From Cylindrodendrum hubeiense (taxonomy: Eukaryota; Ascomycota; Sordariomycetes; Hypocreales; Nectriaceae), in the NCBI GenBank assembly GCA_014621425.1, contig JAANBB010000544.1:1-23660 (forward strand): a stretch of DNA of 23,660 nucleotides, written 5' to 3'. The first letter of the stretch is position 1. Each line of letters begins with the position of its first letter. The notes beneath the pieces were generated by a model that had not been told where the DNA came from, did not search any database, and saw only the letters and a program-made list of their open reading frames with translations. Both the position numbers and the translations under genes were made by a program. Positions 10,102-20,815 of this stretch are shown piece by piece.

Positions 10102-11629
10102 GGTGGAAGTAGGGAAGATTGGTGGTCGTGGGGTTGGAGCTGTTGGAGCTGTCGGTGGTTCTGGGTTTTGCGTCGCTTCAGGACGTTCAAGACGGTGTAC
10201 ATATCAGGACTAGCGCATACGGCATTGTCTCCGTTGGACCCTTTTCACTGACTCAGCAACAAACCATGACACAAAACGGCGGGGCTCCGTTTTTTCGTAA
10301 CATACGGTTGCGTCAGTTTCCATCTGGTTGATCTTTGGGTTGAGGCAAGACTACATATTAGGGACACGTTAAATCGAGGGTGCTGATTGCTTAATCCGGC
10401 GTATGCGCCATATCCAGCCTGTATGTATCCTGTCGCTGAACTTACGAATGGAGATGTGAAACACAATCGTATCAAGAGCAATGATCAAACTGATGGATCC
10501 ACGGAATTCTCTCACCTGTCTCATCTGCTAAACGTGAGATTTACAATGTTAGCAACTAACAATATATCATATAATGTCTGGCTGGCTCAAAGAAGAATGG
10601 GTTGTTTGTCTTGGACGGTAACATTGATGATGTGAGTTTGGGCACTGAAAATAGTGACATGACTCAGTCCACTTCTCTGAATGCCCGCTCGGAACTGGCG
10701 CACAAGCTCTTGGCCAGGATATGGGCATACGAATATTGAAGCCGTGTATCTCAATTGGGGGTCCTTGGCTTTTAACCCCAGCCCTTGCGGGGTTGTCAGG
10801 TTCCCCTTGTTGTCTCGCGGCCGAGGGGAGTCTGGCGCAACCAACAAGAGTGGGATGAAGGATGACAAAGCTGTTGCGTCTTGCCAGCATCCAGCAGATA
10901 GCGATTAATTGTTTCTTTGTTCCGGTTTCTTATCGACTCCGCCATCGGCTCCACCATTTCCGTAATTCGTCGCCGCAAGAGAGAAAGAGATATTTTTCCG
11001 CATGGGCATGGGCATGGCGGGACGGATGGCGGGACGGGGAATATCCAAGGGCCCCGTTCTTCAGCCCATTATTCAAGTGAGTGAGCGCTGACTGATGCTT
11101 TCGCAATTCCGGTCTCCAACTGCGTCTTGGGCGGTGCTTACATAATAACCGCGCGACCCCGACAAATCCATGACCCCAAGAAACGGGCCATGGACAGGGC
11201 CTCGGGTGCGCTAAATGGTCAATCGCGGGGCCACGCAACGCCGAGCGACGTTCGAGTCTGAGGAATTGGTGGCCGGTGACATGTGAGCATTGACGCGGGC
11301 ACTGGTCAGAGTGGACGCCGGCGCCATCGGCCCAGAGTCCCTCTTCCGCTTTCTACGTGCTTCTCCCGCCAGGCAAACTTGGGGTCGGCCTCTCCAGACT
11401 CTAGGCCCACCTAGGCTCAGTCCGGCCAAGCCGGGGCGCGCATGGGTGTGAATGCGTGCAAACGAGTTGCCCGTTGCACCTTAGAGCCGGCAATTCACCG
11501 CGCGGGTCCGAGACATGACGGTGGCCGTGGCCGGGCAGCGGAGGCCACGGCTAGAGCCATGCCGTCACTCCCTGTGCCGCTGCACCGCTGTACCGCAGAG
11601 CCGACCATCTGACGGATCTTTATTACCAG
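10102..11629. other. Intergenic between divergent COQ3 and RIB3
   Basis: About 1.5 kb upstream of both genes. Only short frames without family resemblance. The right part is GC-rich. No tRNA, snoRNA or repeat was recognised. Confidence 0.55.
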
Positions 11630-11981
11630 GTGAGCGCCGCTCAGCATTCAGCCAGTCCTCGCTTTCTCGCTCTCGTCCATAATCCTCCCTACTCCCCCTC
11701 TCTTCTGTGCGAGTTGTGTGTGTTGCATTCTCATCGTCCATTAATAATATCCGTCACCCTTCTCCATCTTTCCAATTCCATCTATACCCCGCGCCATTCG
11801 CCAGTCACCTGGGAAAAACAAGCGACCCCTCCCCCTCTCTCCGAGCCCGCACCGTCCGTCGCATTCGCAGTGCTGCCGAGGCCGAGAGTCATACAACACC
11901 ACACTTACACAGCACAATCGCCAAACCCGACGCTTTCCTCGCTCCACCTCCACCGCCCTTCATCCACATTCCGCCGCGACA
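11630..11981 (+). promoter_or_regulatory. Pyrimidine-rich leader of RIB3
   Basis: Strongly C/T-rich from about 11650 up to the RIB3 ATG, the usual look of a fungal core promoter and 5' UTR. A CAG/GTGAGC word at 11628-11633 could be a donor for a leader intron, but no clear partner was settled. Confidence 0.4.
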
Positions 11982-12761
11982 ATGCCTGGGTCCTCGATAG
12001 ACTCGAGTCAATTCGACTCTATCCCGGAGTCCATTGAGGCTTTCCGTATGTGACCCTGCCCGAACCGTCCCTGCGTCACTCATGAATCATGCGCACACCC
12101 TGACCCCGACTCTGGCTGACTCCAGGCAGGAAATGGAGAGTTCCTCGTCGTCCTCGATGACCCCTCCCGCGAGAACGAAGCCGACCTCATCATTGCCGCT
12201 GAGGACGTAACCACCGAGAAGATGGGCTTCCTCATCCGCCACTCCTCGGGTTACGTCTGCGCTCCCCTCTCCACCGCCCTCATCACCTCCCTCGATCTCC
12301 CCCAGATGGTCACCAACAACGAGGACCCTCGCGGCACCGCCTACACCATCACCGTCGACGCCGCCGACCCCTCCGTCACCACCGGCATCAGCGCCCGCGA
12401 CCGCGCCCTCGTGTGCCGCGTCCTCGCCGACCCCAATTCTAAGCCCGAGAGCCTGCGCCGCCCTGGCCACGTCCTTCCTCTGCACGCCCGCCCCGGCGGC
12501 GTCCGCCAGCGCCCCGGTCACACCGAGGCTGCCGTTGAGTTCTGTCGTCTGAGCGGCAAGGTCCAGGCCGCTGCCATCTGTGAGATCGTCGATGACGGTG
12601 AGGAGGTCCCTGGACAGGCCATTCGTCGGAGCGTCGGCATGCTGCGCGGTGAGGACTGCATTGCCTTTGGGCGCAAGTGGGGGATCAAGGTCTGCACCAT
12701 TGCCGACCTCGTTGCCTACGTCGAGAAGACCGAGGGCAAGCTCGAGGCCAACGGAAGCTGA
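11982..12761 (+). CDS. rib3: RIB3, 3,4-dihydroxy-2-butanone 4-phosphate synthase (231 aa, 2 exons)
   Basis: Converts ribulose 5-phosphate to 3,4-dihydroxy-2-butanone 4-phosphate and formate, the four-carbon donor for riboflavin; Mg2+-dependent. Exon 1 is 11982-12045 and exon 2 is 12130-12761. The 84-nt intron (GTATGT donor, CTGAC branch, GGCAG acceptor) splits the codon for R22, giving the conserved EAFRNGEFLVVLDD. An AG four bases upstream of the chosen acceptor would break the frame. Motifs: RENEADL (35-41), part of the metal/substrate loop; HSSGYVCAPL from H59; TTGISARDRA; RPGHVLPL with H135; and RPGHTEAAVEF with H152 and E154. Length is normal for the monofunctional fungal enzyme (about 210-235 aa), with no fused GTP cyclohydrolase II domain. 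Confidence 0.96.
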
Positions 12762-13244
12762 GTGCGAGGACTAGTGTCAATTGGGCGTGGCCGCGGACAT
12801 ATGTGAGCCGTGATGTGTGGATCGTGGTGACAAGACGCCTCCCCTCGTTCCCTTCTTGTATACACGCGCGTCTGGTGGTGCTCTTTGATGGTTGACGACG
12901 GCATGTTTTGTTCATGTGTTTTTCAATGTGTTTTCCCTCTCGTGGTTTGGGCATAGACTGGGGGCCACATGTGCTTCCCCGTGTTGAGTATAGCAGCCGA
13001 AAAGACAAAAAGACAAGATGAGGACACCCTCATCCCTCTTCCCTCTTCCCTCATATTTCAACGCACAAGCATTGAGTACTCAATCGGCTATTAAGTTGTA
13101 CTATTTGAGTTGCAATTTCTGGACCAGAACCAGAAAATATGTTAATTGTACTGTACGACCCATGTGTGCGTTTCCGAATCGCATCATCTGCGTCGTGGGG
13201 CATGCGAATCCAATGCCTTTGCCTCGTCATTATTACCCAGGACT
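12762..13244. other. Convergent 3' spacer after RIB3
   Basis: About 480 bp between the RIB3 stop and the stop of the minus-strand gene at 13245. No coding or RNA signal is visible; it should hold the two 3' UTRs. Confidence 0.6.
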
Positions 13245-14437
13245 CTAATTCCCATCCAAGTTTCCTTCAAATGACACAATGCCCCCGGCAAACATTGCCC
13301 AGTCTTGGGGTTTGTCATCTATTCCATACGATGCAGGTTCAGCGGATATGGCCCCGACCAACGGGTTATATGCTTCGTTGCCTCGAACGCTGGCGATATG
13401 GCCGGGGAACACAGGGATTGAAAATGTGTCTGGACTATTCGATGATGAACTTTTGAGCCACGTAACGTCTCCTAGATACAAATTTGAGTCAGTTGAAGGA
13501 ATGGATGGCATCGGGACAGACGGAGAACTTGACCTTCAAACCGCGAGTCTCCACCTCCAGATAAATAATTTTCGAAGTCATTCATACCACCCAATTCATG
13601 CATTGAACTACTTGTGGTGTCTTTGTTCGCCCTGGTTTCTAGCAATTGCAACAGCTGCCGACCTATAATCACGCTTGGAGGTTTGGGGGATTTGCTGTCA
13701 ATGGGCGCAACTATAATGTCGACTGTCATAGGAGGAACGTCGTCCAAGACAGACTTGAAGCCAACCTTGCTTGCCCAGTATTCTGGATGGGAAATCGCAC
13801 AGTTTGACAGATTTATCCTTTTGGCTTCTTGCCGAGGTATCGGTTGCAGCGGCACCCTGAGCCTGCCCGCCACGCTGATATCGAGTATTGATTCGTTGCC
13901 GTCAGGATTGATTTCTGCAAAAAATGGTTCCCAGCCATGTTCTCCCCATATACAAACACATTGTGTCCATGGTTCGGATTGGCCTTTGTTGGTTTTTGAA
14001 AACAAGCTTGGTGTGGCTGATCTTGGCAATGACTTTGAGCTGCGCAGCCTGGGTGAATGCATCGTATACCGCCTTCGACCGCGAACGGAACGGGTATCGG
14101 GTGGTGGATGATAGACTTCGACTGCGCTCACCTCCGAACAATCTGATGCGATTCCTCGGTCAACAGACGCCTTGGCAAGGAGAGGGTTATGTCCCTCAGA
14201 CCGAAGCGCTTTGTAGAGACCTAGGCGATTCATAGGCTTTGACGAAGTCTCTCGAGACACAGCCAATCCCTCAGTTGGCCGCTCCGCAATCGCTTCATCG
14301 TCTCGCACCCCTTGACCCGCTGCCTTGAGTGAATGCCATCGTTGAGCGGCAACCAACAGGCCAGGTTTTTTATCGAGGGCTAGTCGTGGAGTCCCATTGA
14401 GGGATTGCCGATTCGGATTTCGCTGGCGCCTGGTCAT
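13245..14437 (-). CDS. Unrecognised protein, possible degenerate retropepsin-like fold (376 aa, 2 exons)
   Basis: I do not recognise this gene. Exon 1 is 14437-13534 and exon 2 is 13471-13245; the 62-nt intron (GTCAAG donor, CTGAC branch, TATCTAG acceptor) joins two open frames cleanly as ...DSRFEGDVTWLKSSSS.... The first about 150 residues are basic and Ser-rich, probably disordered. A more ordered part follows (about 157-265): WTQCVCIWGEHGWEPFF, a strand-rich stretch ILDISVAGRLRVPLQ, then PPMTVDIIVAPID and VIIGRQLLQLL (256-266). The last two segments recall the end of a clan AA aspartic protease (hydrophobic strand then I-G-R-x-L), but no D-T/S-G triad is visible. No signal peptide or membrane segment. 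The start is the first Met; an upstream exon cannot be excluded. Confidence 0.7.
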
Positions 14438-16528
14438 GAATGTAGGATCGAGCTGTGTGATGATGCTGATCTCAGAAAGAAGGTGGCAACGTCAGGGCAG
14501 GGGCGGAAAACCCCATGGGTAAGTATTTGTCGAAGCGATAGTTGAGCTAACGCCGATGACTTGACGTTTGAGGAGGCATGCAACCGCGGCAAAGGTGGGT
14601 GCTCACAAGGAAGTAGGTTGACCCGGCTGGAGGGAGAGTTGACTTGTTTCGGGGAAAGGGCATTGACATGGAAGCATGGTGGATGCTTGTCCTCGACACG
14701 GAGTACAGTCATTCAAGATTACTCTTTTCTCCTCAGCGCATGGGTTGGTCAGAAGTATTACCAATAACAACCGAGGAAATAGGAGGTCTGCGAGGCATAA
14801 CGGGATGGCATTCCGATTGGAGTCTCAATTCGAGAGACCTATCCCAGGGTTGCTTCTGCGGTGATTACGGTGTGAATGCATCATGCCGACAGAATCAAGC
14901 TGCGACCAAAACATGTCTGGGGGCCTACCAGGCCTCAATCCGCAATGAACTTGAGATGAAGGCTGTCAGTCAACGGGCGAAATCAGGCTGTTAAAGGAGG
15001 CGCAGCATTGTTGGTGGAGGGAGAGGCTTGGAATAAGTGCAACTCTTGGAAATAGACCAATGATAACCCGAGGCTAGTTGTCCAGCCTTCATGCCCGGCT
15101 AAGGCACCTTGCACTTGGAACACATGCCTAACAGACCCCTCCTTAGTTGCTTCGTTTCCGGCTTTATTTGCGGTCGGAATCCCAATCGCCGAGAAACGGG
15201 CAGCGTTCGGCTGGGGCGATAATTGTTGATCATGCCTCAATCGCGAGGTTGTTGGTCCACGAGGTTCGATGAATACGAGCAACAGCTCGTGCTCTTATAC
15301 CTAAATTTACGTATGAGGCTCTGATGGCACCCAGCCACAACCAGCCAAGTTCAAGCCTACGCGTTCTAGATTTGATAAAAAAGAGAGCTAGAGTTGACTG
15401 TTTGATCAGCTGGTACCGACACCGCATCAACATCACACCGTTTTTACCGTGCATTCGTTATTCTCCAATAAGACATCAGGAACTGACACTAAAGCCATCT
15501 CCGAAGCGGCACAGGCAAATGTTCCACACCACCACCTACAGAGTACTTCAGCCGGGTTCCCTCATTAGCTCATCCAGCGCCTTGTTCTCCACGGCAGCAC
15601 CCAAGCTGTGCCGATGCTCACAGGTATCTGCATGACTTCCATTGTTGGCCGGGTTTTAACCTGCATATCGATGGCCTGCATAGGAAAAGCACCCAAAGGT
15701 GTAATTATTGATTGATAGCGTTAATTGTGGCGGCGCTGAGAAGTTGGACACTGTCCGCCCAGCCAGCCTGATCACAGCGGGAGAAGTGCCGCACACCCCC
15801 GATCTCAGACAAAACCAGTGACCCACGAGTCTCACCCATAAGATTAAAATGTTGAAAAGTTGAGGGTGACTAGTTGTACGACCATTGGCAGCCATGACAA
15901 GGCGTCAGCAGACCATCAACGTCAGCCATCCATTTATATAGCCATGGGATTCGACTGGCCCTTAAGAGCGTCAACCAGATGAGACGGAACTCAGCACCAT
16001 ACGGACGAACCATTCCCAACATTTGAGACCCGATCCTTTTGTTCCGAAATTACAAACTAGTCACTTGACATTTCAAACTGTGGAAATCGAAAATACATCG
16101 CGCGCCCGGTCAGGCTATTCCATCCTAGCCCGAAGCCGCCCCGCTTCCTCTTCAACATCGTTCCAACGTTGGGCAAAATTGCGTGATAAGACTGGGATTA
16201 AATTCAGAATCTGCTAAGTAAATAGCAAGCGGCTGCGTGGTTCTCCTTTTTCAATCCCTCGCCGAGAAATGGTACTTCGCCTCGTGGACACTCCCAGCAC
16301 TTTTACATCAGCCCCCACAGTCTCGAGCATATGCCCTTGCCAACGAACGGGTTTTGAAACTACAACTCAAGTATAAGATTCAACATTTCCGTCCAGAACA
16401 CTTCGACACTCGGATCATCATCACATCAGCATTCATGAGCAACCCTCTGTTAAATAAGCCTATTTGCCTGTCGCTCCCCATCAGGGCCTACCAACAATTC
16501 CGCTCAGACGGCGTCACTTAAGAATATC
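14438..16528. other. Intergenic, about 2.1 kb, between divergent unrecognised genes
   Basis: Open frames here are at most about 115 codons, on both strands, with no motif I recognise and no consistent codon bias. No tRNA B box, C/D box pair or mobile element was seen. It should contain the promoters of the genes at 14437 (-) and 16529 (+). Confidence 0.5.
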
Positions 16529-17458
16529 ATGCTACCATGTAAATTTATCACAGTTCGCCTCCTCGAAGTTGAGGCCCCAAAGCATTCCCCTTCTCCTCAA
16601 TTGGGCCGCCCTGATGGGAATGTCTATCCCCAAAAGGTATCGGTTCTGCATCTTTCCAATAGCGCAAAGCACAGCTTCATCGCAAAGAAATTTCTACAGC
16701 ACCTGCTCCGGATCAACTACGGCCGGCGTGCTTCGGAGTTCAAGATCAACAATGATACTCTTGTCCACCTGGAGTGGAAGTATCCCGACTTAAACCACGC
16801 TGAGGTGACGACACATCTAGTTGTGCGCGACTCTCACTTCCAGATCATTCTACGAAAGCAAGACTGGGAGCGACCCATTAGGTCTTGGTTGAGGAATTTT
16901 CCGGAACAACAGCTACGTGAACACGGGATCCTGCAGCCACGCCCAAAGCCGGAGGGTGAGAGCCCTAAGGCTGAGACCGCCAAGTCTCGGACCGAGTCCA
17001 AGAGCACCGTGCGGCCATCAGACATTGGGCCGGAAGGAGATTCAGAAACAGAATCCATAGCATCAGAATCCTCTTATCACCCGTCTCGGCCTAGTACAGC
17101 AACAACAACAGCGTCTGTGGCGGAAGTCTGCACGAGCAGAGGCGGAAGTGGGGGTGAAGACGAGGATGGGGCTACGGAGCTAGGAGATGAGGGTAGAGAT
17201 GAAAAGGATGGATTCGAGAGTAATACCAGCAGTGGGGATGTACAGAATAATGAGATTGGGACCAAAGGTGGATATTACGATGATTTCGATAGTGATTCTG
17301 AATGGCCCGACATCGAGGTTGTCGAGACGGAGACCGAGGATAACGATCTCGATGATGAGGGGCAGAAGGACGCGTATTGGGACTGGTCACCAGAAAAGCG
17401 TCGATGGTTTCACGAAAACGAGGACAAATCTCTCGTATGGTTTCCTCGGCTCGTCTAA
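16529..17458 (+). CDS. Unrecognised acidic protein with a retropepsin-like, apparently inactive N-terminal region (309 aa)
   Basis: Single uninterrupted frame. Residues about 36-120 have the order of a fungal retropepsin-like domain: VSVLHLSNSAKHSFIAKKF where the active form would have a D-T-G-A loop followed by FI, a central strand TLVHLEWKYPD, then HLVVRDSHFQIILRKQDW where the active form has FxVV...DVILGxDWL. The catalytic Asp-Thr-Gly is replaced by Asn-Ser-Ala, so protease activity is not expected. The middle (about 135-283) is acidic and rich in Ser, Glu and Asp, likely disordered. It ends in an aromatic charged motif WDWSPEKRRWFHEN...WFP (284-306). No signal peptide. The fold assignment is inference from pattern only. 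The first Met of the frame was taken as the start. Confidence 0.75.
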   Translation: MLPCKFITVRLLEVEAPKHSPSPQLGRPDGNVYPQKVSVLHLSNSAKHSFIAKKFLQHLLRINYGRRASEFKINNDTLVHLEWKYPDLNHAEVTTHLVVRDSHFQIILRKQDWERPIRSWLRNFPEQQLREHGILQPRPKPEGESPKAETAKSRTESKSTVRPSDIGPEGDSETESIASESSYHPSRPSTATTTASVAEVCTSRGGSGGEDEDGATELGDEGRDEKDGFESNTSSGDVQNNEIGTKGGYYDDFDSDSEWPDIEVVETETEDNDLDDEGQKDAYWDWSPEKRRWFHENEDKSLVWFPRLV

Positions 17459-18730
17459 CGAAGTTCTAAGTATCCCATCTAGGTAAGGAAGTGAAATTTA
17501 GTACATGCGTTGACGTAGCTAGATGGTGGCTGAGCAGGTCTCAAGTCAGTCTTAGCGTGCAATTTATATATATATATATGGAACAGTTTGTAAAGCAATT
17601 CAGTCACACGTTCATTTTGATCACCTCGGCGTAAACACTGCACGTTCAAGGTGCGCTGCTGACTGGGCCAGATACGGACCTATGAGATTATGCGAATGGT
17701 AAGCACCCCGGAAGCCAAGACGGGGTGCAAGTGCACATTGCCTGAAACCTTCACGAGCTATCATCAGCCTTATGATTGAAATAACAAGCTTCATCACCGG
17801 ACTTGAAGAAGTCAATTGGTGCGGCTGAATCGGCAGAGAACATGACCACTGGAGCCTAGTGGGGGGCTGTTCATCAGTCCAACACCATCTTCGCGGGGCT
17901 TGTTTTAAATGCAAGAGAACGTTGGTTGTAGTATTGCATCAACGCGTAATGCCACGAAAAACTGCCGAGACTAAACGGAGAGCGCAAAGTCCTATCAATA
18001 TCAAGAATGCACTTCAACCGTCTTGTGACCTCATATTTCGCCAATCTTTCGATGTACGTCGGGCTCAAATCTCAGCCTGATTGATGCCAGCAGCCTCATT
18101 TTCCTTTAGAAGCCAATGGAGAACTCCATCCAGGCCTCTAGCACCTGTCAACGTTCAGGCTCATGTTTTGGGATATCGTCGAGATGGCTGCCAGACTCGC
18201 AGTGGGAGGCGCTCCAATAATCAAGGATACGGTACGTGGGCACGCCAAGTCCTGCCAGGCTTTTCATGACGCTAGTACGAATAGTGATATCGCTTGTACA
18301 ATCCTCAGTTCCGGGCGGGGATTGAGTGGCTGATCTTGTTGCGCTGTCCTTCGCTTGTTGACGACGTGGCTCGGAGGCCATCCACAACCAAGGTGGGCTT
18401 GGCTTGAGGCCTCTAATCAAGTTCGGGGTGTGGCTTTCAAGAAACTTGTCCAAAACACCATTATCCATGACAAGCGAGTGGCAACTGCAACCATCAGAGT
18501 TGTACCCAAACACCTCATACGAATTCTGTAGCAAAATATGTCCCTGGAAAGGCGCCTAACTACCACGTGTAATTTCGCCCACGTCATCTTGTCCCGATCC
18601 TTCCGGTATCCTAAACTGCGCCCGTTGCGGCTCTTTCGGATGCTGTATGATACTCTAATACCGAGATATCCGGGTATTGAAACCACCCACACCACCAATC
18701 TACCGTTCAAGCTGGAGTCATCCTAGATTC
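17459..18730. other. Intergenic between two converging genes, about 1.3 kb
   Basis: No supported gene. A 128-codon minus-strand frame (18148-18534) is the longest and shows no recognised motif. A short TA dinucleotide run (about 17565-17579) lies near 17570. Otherwise nothing was seen. Confidence 0.5.
17565..17579. repeat. TA dinucleotide microsatellite
   Basis: About 7 consecutive TA units, roughly 110 bp beyond the stop of the 16529 gene; probably in its 3' flank. Confidence 0.8.
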
Positions 18731-20065
18731 CTACTTCCTCAGCCGTGTAGAACGCCTTTGGCCAAGTTCTAGCTTGTCATTGTCTGGCGCAGGTTCTGCC
18801 TTCACCTTGTCTGCATTCGGTTCCAGCTTTGTCGATGTTGTTCGCTTCTTCTTCTTGGCAGGCGGGTCGCCCTCCTCCCAAAACTCGGATGTGCTCTTTT
18901 TCCGTGACTTTTTGGGTGCTTCTGGAGCTGCTTCAGTCTTCAAAGGCTCTTCCTTGATGCCAGGAACAGTTCGTCCAGTTTTCTTTTGCAACCCCGGAGC
19001 ATAACAACTTGTTCGACCGCCCACGGTGATGAAGGCTAGCTTTTCACCGTTAGGAAGCTTGGCGGCGGTTCCCTTGGCACCCTTGCTCCATCGGTAGTTG
19101 AAGAGCCAGTGCTCGGGGAACTTATCAGAGTCTCCTAGCTCGTCAACGGACGTCTGACATACGTAGCGAATGTTTTTGTAGAGATTCGCAATTTGACTTT
19201 CGTCGAATTCGTCGCAGTATTGTTCAGGGTGTAGCTTTGCCTGATAAAGCGTCTCATCAGCCACCCAATTGCCAATGCCACTGATCATCGCCTGGTCGAG
19301 CAGCAGAGCCTTGATCGGGACATGTCTTGCCCTCATCTTGCCTCGCAAATACTCCTCCGTAAATCTGTCCAGGTCCACTACTGGGTCGGGTCCGTTCTCC
19401 ACCAGGGGTGAGTGTTTTCTAATCTCGTCTCCGGGACAATCAACAAGTCGGACCCGCCCAAACCGACGAGAATCTGTAAAAGCGACTTCGACCCCTGGAG
19501 TTCCTTCGGTCGCGAATTGGAACTTCCAGAATTTTGGTGGCCATTGGGTGATGTCTTCGGCTTTCATCTTCTTGTAGTAATTGGTGTAGGCCGTCTTCTC
19601 GCCCTTGATATGGACCCATCCTAATACGGGGTGAGAGAGGGCACAAGCCGCATGAGAGGGGCCTTACCTGTCATGCCGAAATGCATTACTAGATGTGGGG
19701 GTTTCTCAAGGGTGATCCTATTCCAATTAATCAAAGCCAATAGGTAAACTCGTCTGGACAACGTACCAGAAATACTTTCCCTGACTTCCTGCTGACACAA
19801 TCTGGACGAATTAGATAATGTCATTGTACTCGGGGCAGTCTGTGGATAGTTTACCTTCTTTCCTTTCAATGCGGCCTCCACTTCAGCACCAGTCGTGCCC
19901 ACTTTTCCAAACACATTCTTGTCGTCAATGGCAGAGGCGGAAGCTATCTGCTTACCGACCACGTGAAGGCGGAGGAAATGCACGATGCGTGCGACTGCGT
20001 CAATCTCAGCAAGTAGCTCTCAAGCACGATGAAACCCGAGACACACCTTCAGCGATCTCAGGCAT
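18731..20065 (-). CDS. Formamidopyrimidine-DNA glycosylase (Fpg/MutM type, zincless finger; 377 aa, 5 exons)
   Basis: Base-excision repair glycosylase/AP lyase for oxidised purines, expected in the nucleus. Exons: 20065-20047, 19994-19855, 19801-19767, 19717-19668 and 19620-18731; introns of 52, 53, 49 and 47 nt are all GT-AG and all joins keep frame. Exon 1 is only 19 nt and supplies MPEIAEV: after Met removal Pro2 is the Schiff-base nucleophile and Glu3 the catalytic acid, so this start is firm. K62 in SQGKYFW is the beta-hairpin lysine. The H2TH motif is around GIGNWVADETLYQAKLHPE (from 196). In place of the bacterial four-Cys zinc finger is VGGRTSCYAPGLQKKTGR (about 281-298), the zincless finger known from plant and fungal Fpg. 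The tail is Lys-rich with NLS-like KKKK runs and ends STRLRK. Probable acceptor and donor sites were assigned by eye. Confidence 0.93.
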
Positions 20066-20260
20066 TTTCAAGGACAGTCGAAATTAAATAATCTACCCTG
20101 TAGATGTTGAGTCCACCTCAGCCCCGTTCACGGTTTCGGTGGATAGCAACGCGGAGGGGGCTGGGCTGGGTCGCGTGGATTCGCGATAACACGTGACGTA
20201 TCACATGATAACACCCCACTTAACGGATTTTTTCTACAGGTATTTATGAGAAAAGTTTCT
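20066..20260. promoter_or_regulatory. Divergent promoter, Fpg (-) and snoRNA host (+)
   Basis: About 200 bp separates the Fpg ATG from the likely start of the snoRNA host transcript. It holds a CACGTG box at 20190-20195 followed by ACGTATCACATGATA, and a TATA-like TATTTAT at 20241-20247, about 25-35 bp upstream of a C/T-rich stretch where transcription of the host could begin. Repair and ribosome-biogenesis genes may thus share an upstream region. Confidence 0.45.
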
Positions 20261-20349
20261 TCAAGAATCAAACCTCTTTTCATTCCTCATCAACACATGG
20301 AACTTGAGGTAAGTCTTCAATGCGCATTGCATTGCAATGCACAGCACCC

Positions 20350-20446
20350 CCTCTCCTACATGATGACACACCAAACCACACAAACTAGAGTCTTTGACCT
20401 AACGGGAATGAAACGACTGTTTTGCACGTCAGTCTGAACGACTACT
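20350..20446 (+). ncRNA. snR60: Box C/D snoRNA A, snR60/U80-like (25S Am817)
   Basis: C box ATGATGA at 20360-20366 and D box CTGA at 20434-20437. The guide TTTGCACGTCAG (20421-20432) is a 12-nt perfect complement of LSU rRNA CTGACGTGCAAA; the fifth base upstream of box D pairs with the A that yeast numbers 25S A817, the snR60 (human U80) site. A second guide, CAAACTAGAGTC at 20381-20392, lies before a D'-like TTGA (20394-20397) and is complementary to LSU GACTCTAGTTTG. That differs from the second yeast snR60 target (G908). Ends are approximate, and no good terminal stem was found. Confidence 0.83.
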
Positions 20447-20609
20447 GTCACAACCCTTCGCTGCACCACACATCGACGTTGGACAATTGCTGACAATTTC
20501 TTCACAGAGCTCTCATCACCAAGTGGTGGATCATTGCGAGCATGCTCAAGGCTCCGCTGGCACCTGACCAGCTTATAATATGGTACGTGTGCTTCTTCGC
20601 GCTTTTCCT

Positions 20610-20708
20610 TGTCCTTTCATGATGATCAATTCTTTTACAATATACGCTGGAAATTACCGGCTGAGATCTTTTTCGCTGAAGATATAAAATGGCTATTTCT
20701 GATGGACA
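20610..20708 (+). ncRNA. snR77: Box C/D snoRNA B, snR77-like (18S Um578)
   Basis: C ATGATGA at 20619-20625, D' CTGA at 20661-20664, C'-like TGAAGA at 20677-20682, D CTGA at 20699-20702. Terminal stem TGTCC (20610-20614) with GGACA (20704-20708). The guide before D' (ATTACCG, continuing as GCTGGA upstream after one extra A) pairs with SSU CGGTAATTCCAGC; the fifth base upstream pairs with the U of CGGU, yeast 18S U578, the snR77 (human SNORD65) site. The extra A would bulge after 8 bp. The guide before D matched nothing I recall. Confidence 0.8.
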
Positions 20709-20815
20709 CCTTACCCAATTAATTGTGTTGCCACTCGTGGATGAACCCTCGCTGACAACATTAAAGACAATAGATACTGGCAAGGTAGGCTGCACTCCCT
20801 CACCCCGACACATCG

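Noticed and set aside
18148..18534. 128-codon minus-strand frame (begins MLQNSYEVFGYNSDG)
   Set aside because: Looks less random than most but lacks any motif I can name, and no flanking exons could be joined. Left out as a gene.
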